Of a DNA stretch of 64,000 bases, positions 60,803 through 64,000 are shown one piece after another (position 1 is the first letter of the stretch; each line of letters begins with the position of its first letter). The stretch spans positions 1 through 64,000 of the forward strand of contig JAECUM010009744.1 in NCBI GenBank assembly GCA_016617855.1. Direction: 5' to 3'. The stretch comes from Megalonaias nervosa (taxonomy: Eukaryota; Mollusca; Bivalvia; Unionida; Unionidae). The notes under the pieces are model-generated. The model searched no databases. It was not told the DNA's origin and saw nothing but the letters and a program-made list of their open reading frames with translations. A program made the position numbers and the translations under genes.

Positions 60803-61335
60803 GGATTATCAGTTTTTTGATGGACTGATTATACTACTTGTTCATATCTCATAAGAAGTTGTTCATTTGATGTAACATTAATATATTCTCCATAAAAAGC
60901 ATGTTAGCAAATTTTCTGGTAATTGTTTTAAGAAAGCATAACAGTATCTTTTTTTATTTTTGAGTAACACATAATTTTTGGATGGACTGAATATACAACA
61001 TGTTCATGTTTGGTAAGAATTTGTTTATTTGAGGTAACTTTAGCATATTTTCCACAAATGTCTGTGTGCAATTGTTTTAAGGAAGAATTAAAGTCTCCTG
61101 TCTGTGTTTATATTTTCTAATGTTTTGTTTACAGTGCACTGTTTTGGCTACGTAAACCTCAGAAAGTTGTTTATTTCAGACCAGCTGGAAATTTTATGTT
61201 TAGGATATCCTTAGCAGGGCTTAGTATAATAACCTCATGCCAAAACATCTCTTGCCAAAATGGCTGGTGCCAGACTGACCAGTCACTCCAAAATGGCTGG
61301 TGCCAAATTGTCAGTGCCAAAAAATCCTGCTTCCC

Positions 61336-61760
61336 ATCCCATAAAAATCACCAATCTCAGTCACATCTCTGCTAGGGATGATCAAGTTAGACTCCTTTGC
61401 CCTGTTAGGGCTCTTGGGTTCTATTTAGCAGTTGCTAGAGAGAGAAGGAAGGAAGGAAGTATTTTCTAGCCTTAATAGGCTCAGCTGATATTTTAGCATC
61501 CACTGTCTCTTGATGGATTTCGGTCACCGTCAAGAGATCATTGGTCTCCCACTGAGACCTTGCATTCATGAGAATAAAAGCCCATGGGGTAAGGGCTATT
61601 TCTACTCTGGGCATATTTCAGTCACTCATCTTGGGAGGATATTATGAAGTCTGCATTTCGGCAATTGCCTTTGACCTCCTTCATTTACATTTAGTCCTTA
61701 TCAAACCAGAACCAATATTATTTTTTCCTCTGGTTCCAATTATTGCTGCATGAACAGCAG
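61336..61760 (+). pseudogene. DIRS-like element A: rest of tyrosine recombinase
   Basis: Continues the frame interrupted at 54038: IKITNLSHISARDD, RLLCPVRALGFYLAVARER, then after stops TVS.WISVTVK and IKAHGVRAIST (with the conserved Arg of the recombinase active site), and a degraded ending LVPIIAA that matches the LGPVVAAG end of DIRS recombinases. The catalytic Tyr region is too damaged to read. Confidence 0.8.
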
Positions 61761-61859
61761 CCTAGACAGCTGCGTTATAATAGCAGTTAAGAAGAGGGGC
61801 TACATGGTGAGTAATTTTTCACTTTTTACACCTTTATGGGCCATCAGCCTCCCATCTAA

Positions 61860-62190
61860 CTGATTAATTCAGCTAAACATTAGTGACAGGTAACATTATT
61901 TGATATTAAGATGTTTGTTTTGTGCAGATAAAATTAATTGTTATTATGTAATACTTACCAGGCACTATTAGATGCCCTTCGTCCATAATGCTCTAAGGCC
62001 CTTCTTTAGTCAAGGTCCTAGAAAAGAATGAGGATGTGTTATTGCACATGGACCTATGACATGGAGTTGAACTGGGTTGATGCACTTGTTCTTAGAATTT
62101 TATAAAAGGAGGAGGCTGCATCTTGCACAGATGTGGGTATTTCTATTGCAGAAAGGGTAAGCTAAACAGTGGTAACAGGTAAGTATTATT
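61860..62190. repeat. Probable right terminal repeats of DIRS-like element A
   Basis: The word AGCTAAACA.T.GT.ACAGGTAA..TTATTT occurs at 61873-61900 and 62160-62190, and TAATACTTACC (61953) is the exact inverse of GGTAAGTATTA (62178). Combined direct and inverted copies close to the recombinase end fit the complementary terminal sequences of DIRS-type elements. Confidence 0.5.
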
Positions 62191-63036
62191 TAATTAAAAT
62201 AGTTTTACCTCCAACCCAAAACTATGTTTTTTTTAGATCTTGGTGAATACTGCAAATACTGCATATATTTTTGGGTCAAAATTGAAAACAAATGATGTTG
62301 GAGAGGCACTAGTAATTTTTTATTTCAATCAGGTAAAAATAGTAGCTTCCAATTTTGTAATTAGTTCACTTCATAGTACTGTGGATATGTCACAATTACA
62401 GACAACATACACTCCATATATTATTAGAATCATTGGCTTCCAACTCATTGAACTAAATGGAATCAAATACATTGTTAATTTTCACAGTTCCTTTAGGATG
62501 ACAAGCATTGTATTGGAGGCTTTTGTAAGTTGCTAACCCTGTAGCTTAGCTTAACTGTCAAACAATCATAGGTACTACTCAGTGTATTTAACCACTGCTG
62601 CATTTCCAGTTGGGGACCAGGGATAGCACATTATTAATCATGCAGGAAAAGTAACCAATGAAATACGGAAGATAGAATCGGTAATTTCCCCATTTATCGA
62701 TCATGTGCTTCACTTTGTAAATAGTATTTGTAGCTTCTGATACAATTAAACAATCATGATAATGTGGAGGGACATGAAAAAGGGTGCAGAATATTAACAA
62801 TTTAGCAGTATCTTTTAAGAATATCAGATGAAAAAGTCACGTTTATTGTTGTGTAAATGGTTTCTTTCAGGCAAATTAGATAACACTTGTTTTAACAAGC
62901 CTGATGGTCAGCACTCTTAGATATTGGCAGGGGAATAAACTAGATTTGGAGGGGCCATGGGCATCTGGCTGTCTATTATTTGGAGCACTGTAGCATCTAA
63001 ACTTTCAAGCAAGATTTAAATGTCAAGTACATGATA
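62190..63036. other. No recognised gene
   Basis: A frame at 62217-62330 sits between TTTTTTTTAG and CAG|GTAAAA and could be an exon (encodes ILVNTANTAYIFGSK...), but I recognise no family and its phase gives no link to MRPL9 that I can verify. Confidence 0.35.
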
Positions 63037-64000
63037 CAGTGTAACCCTGCTATAGCACACTTCATTATAGCATGAATTGAGGTATAACACAATTGTGGTG
63101 TGGATCCCAAAAATTTATGTTTGTTCATTTGTGAAAAAATAAATTTTCTTTTTGCAAAGTGTAAAAACTAATGTCGAAAAAGTTATTTATTATTTTGGGG
63201 AAGAGATCATATACGAATTCACATATAACATGGTCATAGTGTGGCTCACAAAATTTAATAATAATTTCACTAATTTCTTGAAAAAGTGCAATGTTTTGTG
63301 CCAAAATAAACGAGTTTGATTTAATAATTTGGCAAGATGTGACACATTCTTGAAGAAAAATTGTCTTATAATTGCATGTTTCTTAATGTGAAAAAAAGAT
63401 TCTATAAACTGTAAATGTTTAAATATTATTTATTTCAAATGTGTCAGCAGTTGATCACTGCCTTTCATCTTAGCTTAGTTTTGAAAGAAGTCAGCTCATT
63501 AAAAAGCTGATTAGTCTGAATCTTACTGAACTATGAACAACACAAGCAGGTAAATCTTTTTCCATTTTTCTTCAATTCATTTTGTGTACAGTTTTTGCTC
63601 AAGGGAGAGTAAAGATTCTCATGCGAATTTAAAATCAATTTATTTCAGAAATTGCTAAGCATCAGTGTTAATCTCACTACTGAAGGTTATTATAATTATT
63701 GGGCAATGATATATATAATAAAACAACACCCCAACCCAAAATATGAGAAAGCCAACAACATATGGGGGGGGGGCACCAGACAGATGCCCCACCCCACCCC
63801 AAGTTCAAAACAAATAAAAAGTGGTTTTTTGTGTTTTGTACCCCCTAAGGTCTGTGGTTTTGTGTTTTTTATTAAAAAGTATTTTTTTCAAAAATGTATC
63901 TAGATGTATTTTCAAATGGGGTATTTTTTGTCCCTAATGTTTGGAGAACTCTGGCTGGTTCTCACTCTTAAGGGGTTGGTTATCCTTCCAAGGGGTTCAC
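63037..64000 (+). mobile_element. TA-flanked TIR DNA transposon, copy 2 (left end)
   Basis: TA|CAGTGTAACCCTGCTATAGC matches the ends of the element at 29583-31819, and 63160-63260 parallels 29760-29850 (TTTTGGGGAAGAGAT, GGCTC..AAATTT). The right end is not in the window. Confidence 0.65.

Larger units (their letters stand above)
54039..61335 (+). mobile_element. 7.3-kb MULE with terminal inverted repeats, inserted in DIRS-like element A
   Basis: The ends are GGG..., with a perfect inverted 13-mer TTTTTTGGCACTG at 54050-54062 and CAGTGCCAAAAAA at 61312-61324, inside longer (~80 bp) ends built of TTTTGGCA(C/T)-type words on both sides. A FLYWCH-type Mutator-like transposase remnant lies near the right end (59600-60802). 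Removing the element rejoins the DIRS recombinase frame (RQYSSP directly to IKITNLSHISARDD). Target duplication is degraded (AGTCCCTGA versus CATCCCATA). Confidence 0.82.

Noticed and set aside
62217..62330. Exon-like frame between TTTTTTTTAG and CAG|GTAAAA
   Set aside because: Splice-like ends occur often by chance in AT-rich DNA; the peptide matches no family I know and does not fit the bL9m C-terminus.
63651..63730. Candidate terminal MRPL9 exon after TTATTTCAG
   Set aside because: Its reading KLLSISVNLTT... only loosely resembles bL9m and it lies inside a transposon copy.

Overview
The window is AT-rich, intron-rich animal DNA with very low coding density. It is packed with decayed transposable elements of kinds that coexist in lophotrochozoan, especially mollusc, genomes: DIRS-like tyrosine-recombinase elements, a Penelope-like element, a FLYWCH-type MULE, an endonuclease/RT LINE with a C-terminal zinc finger, tRNA-derived SINEs and short satellites carrying AAAGGTCAAGG-type words. 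Mollusc is therefore the best guess, but this is inference from repeat content; no marker sequence settles it.

Host gene. The one host gene I can support is the mitochondrial ribosomal protein L9 gene (MRPL9) on the + strand. Four exons have consistent splice sites and phases (15066-15222, 32328-32452, 33800-33853, 48074-48175), separated by introns of about 17.1, 1.3 and 14.2 kb that are full of mobile DNA. The first and last coding exons were not found. A decayed two-exon fragment of a P2X7 ballast-like zinc-binding domain (15724-16530) lies in the first large intron.

Layout. 1-1 kb: (AT)n and a solo LTR. 1-2 kb: hAT/ZNF862-like TTF-type zinc-finger remnant and a repeat found again, inverted, near 30 kb. 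2.2-5.4 kb: a palindrome, then a broken transposase-like gene family on the - strand with a C2H2 finger. 8.3-8.5 kb: a foldback palindrome. 9.5-13.4 kb: a nearly full-length GC-rich LINE on the - strand, flanked on both sides by (TA)n. 13.9-15.05 kb: a Penelope-like element with GIY-YIG domain, ending about 10 bp before an MRPL9 exon. 17.2-17.6 kb: a SINE with perfect target duplications. 18-20.5 kb: satellites and a dispersed repeat. 20.6-24.2 kb: DIRS-like remnant B. 25.5-28.6 kb: a Ty3/gypsy copy (LTR, primer site, gag) carrying a SINE and a second LTR. 29.6-31.8 kb: a TA-flanked TIR transposon. 32.9-33.6 kb: a 46-bp minisatellite with higher-order structure. 34.9-40.1 kb: a Ty3/gypsy element whose integrase lies upstream of reverse transcriptase (Gmr1-like order). 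40.1-40.6 kb: DIRS-like fragment C. 41.3-44.3 kb: a ~147-bp satellite split by a TIR transposon. 45.4-46.2 kb: a CR1/L2-like LINE 3' end. 47.4-47.65 kb: another SINE. 49.6-62.2 kb: DIRS-like element A, interrupted at 54039-61335 by a 7.3-kb MULE with terminal inverted repeats. 63.04 kb onward: the start of another copy of the TA-flanked transposon.

All transposon genes seen here carry frameshifts, stops or lost catalytic residues, so the window looks like an accumulation of old insertions inside and around the long introns of one housekeeping gene.
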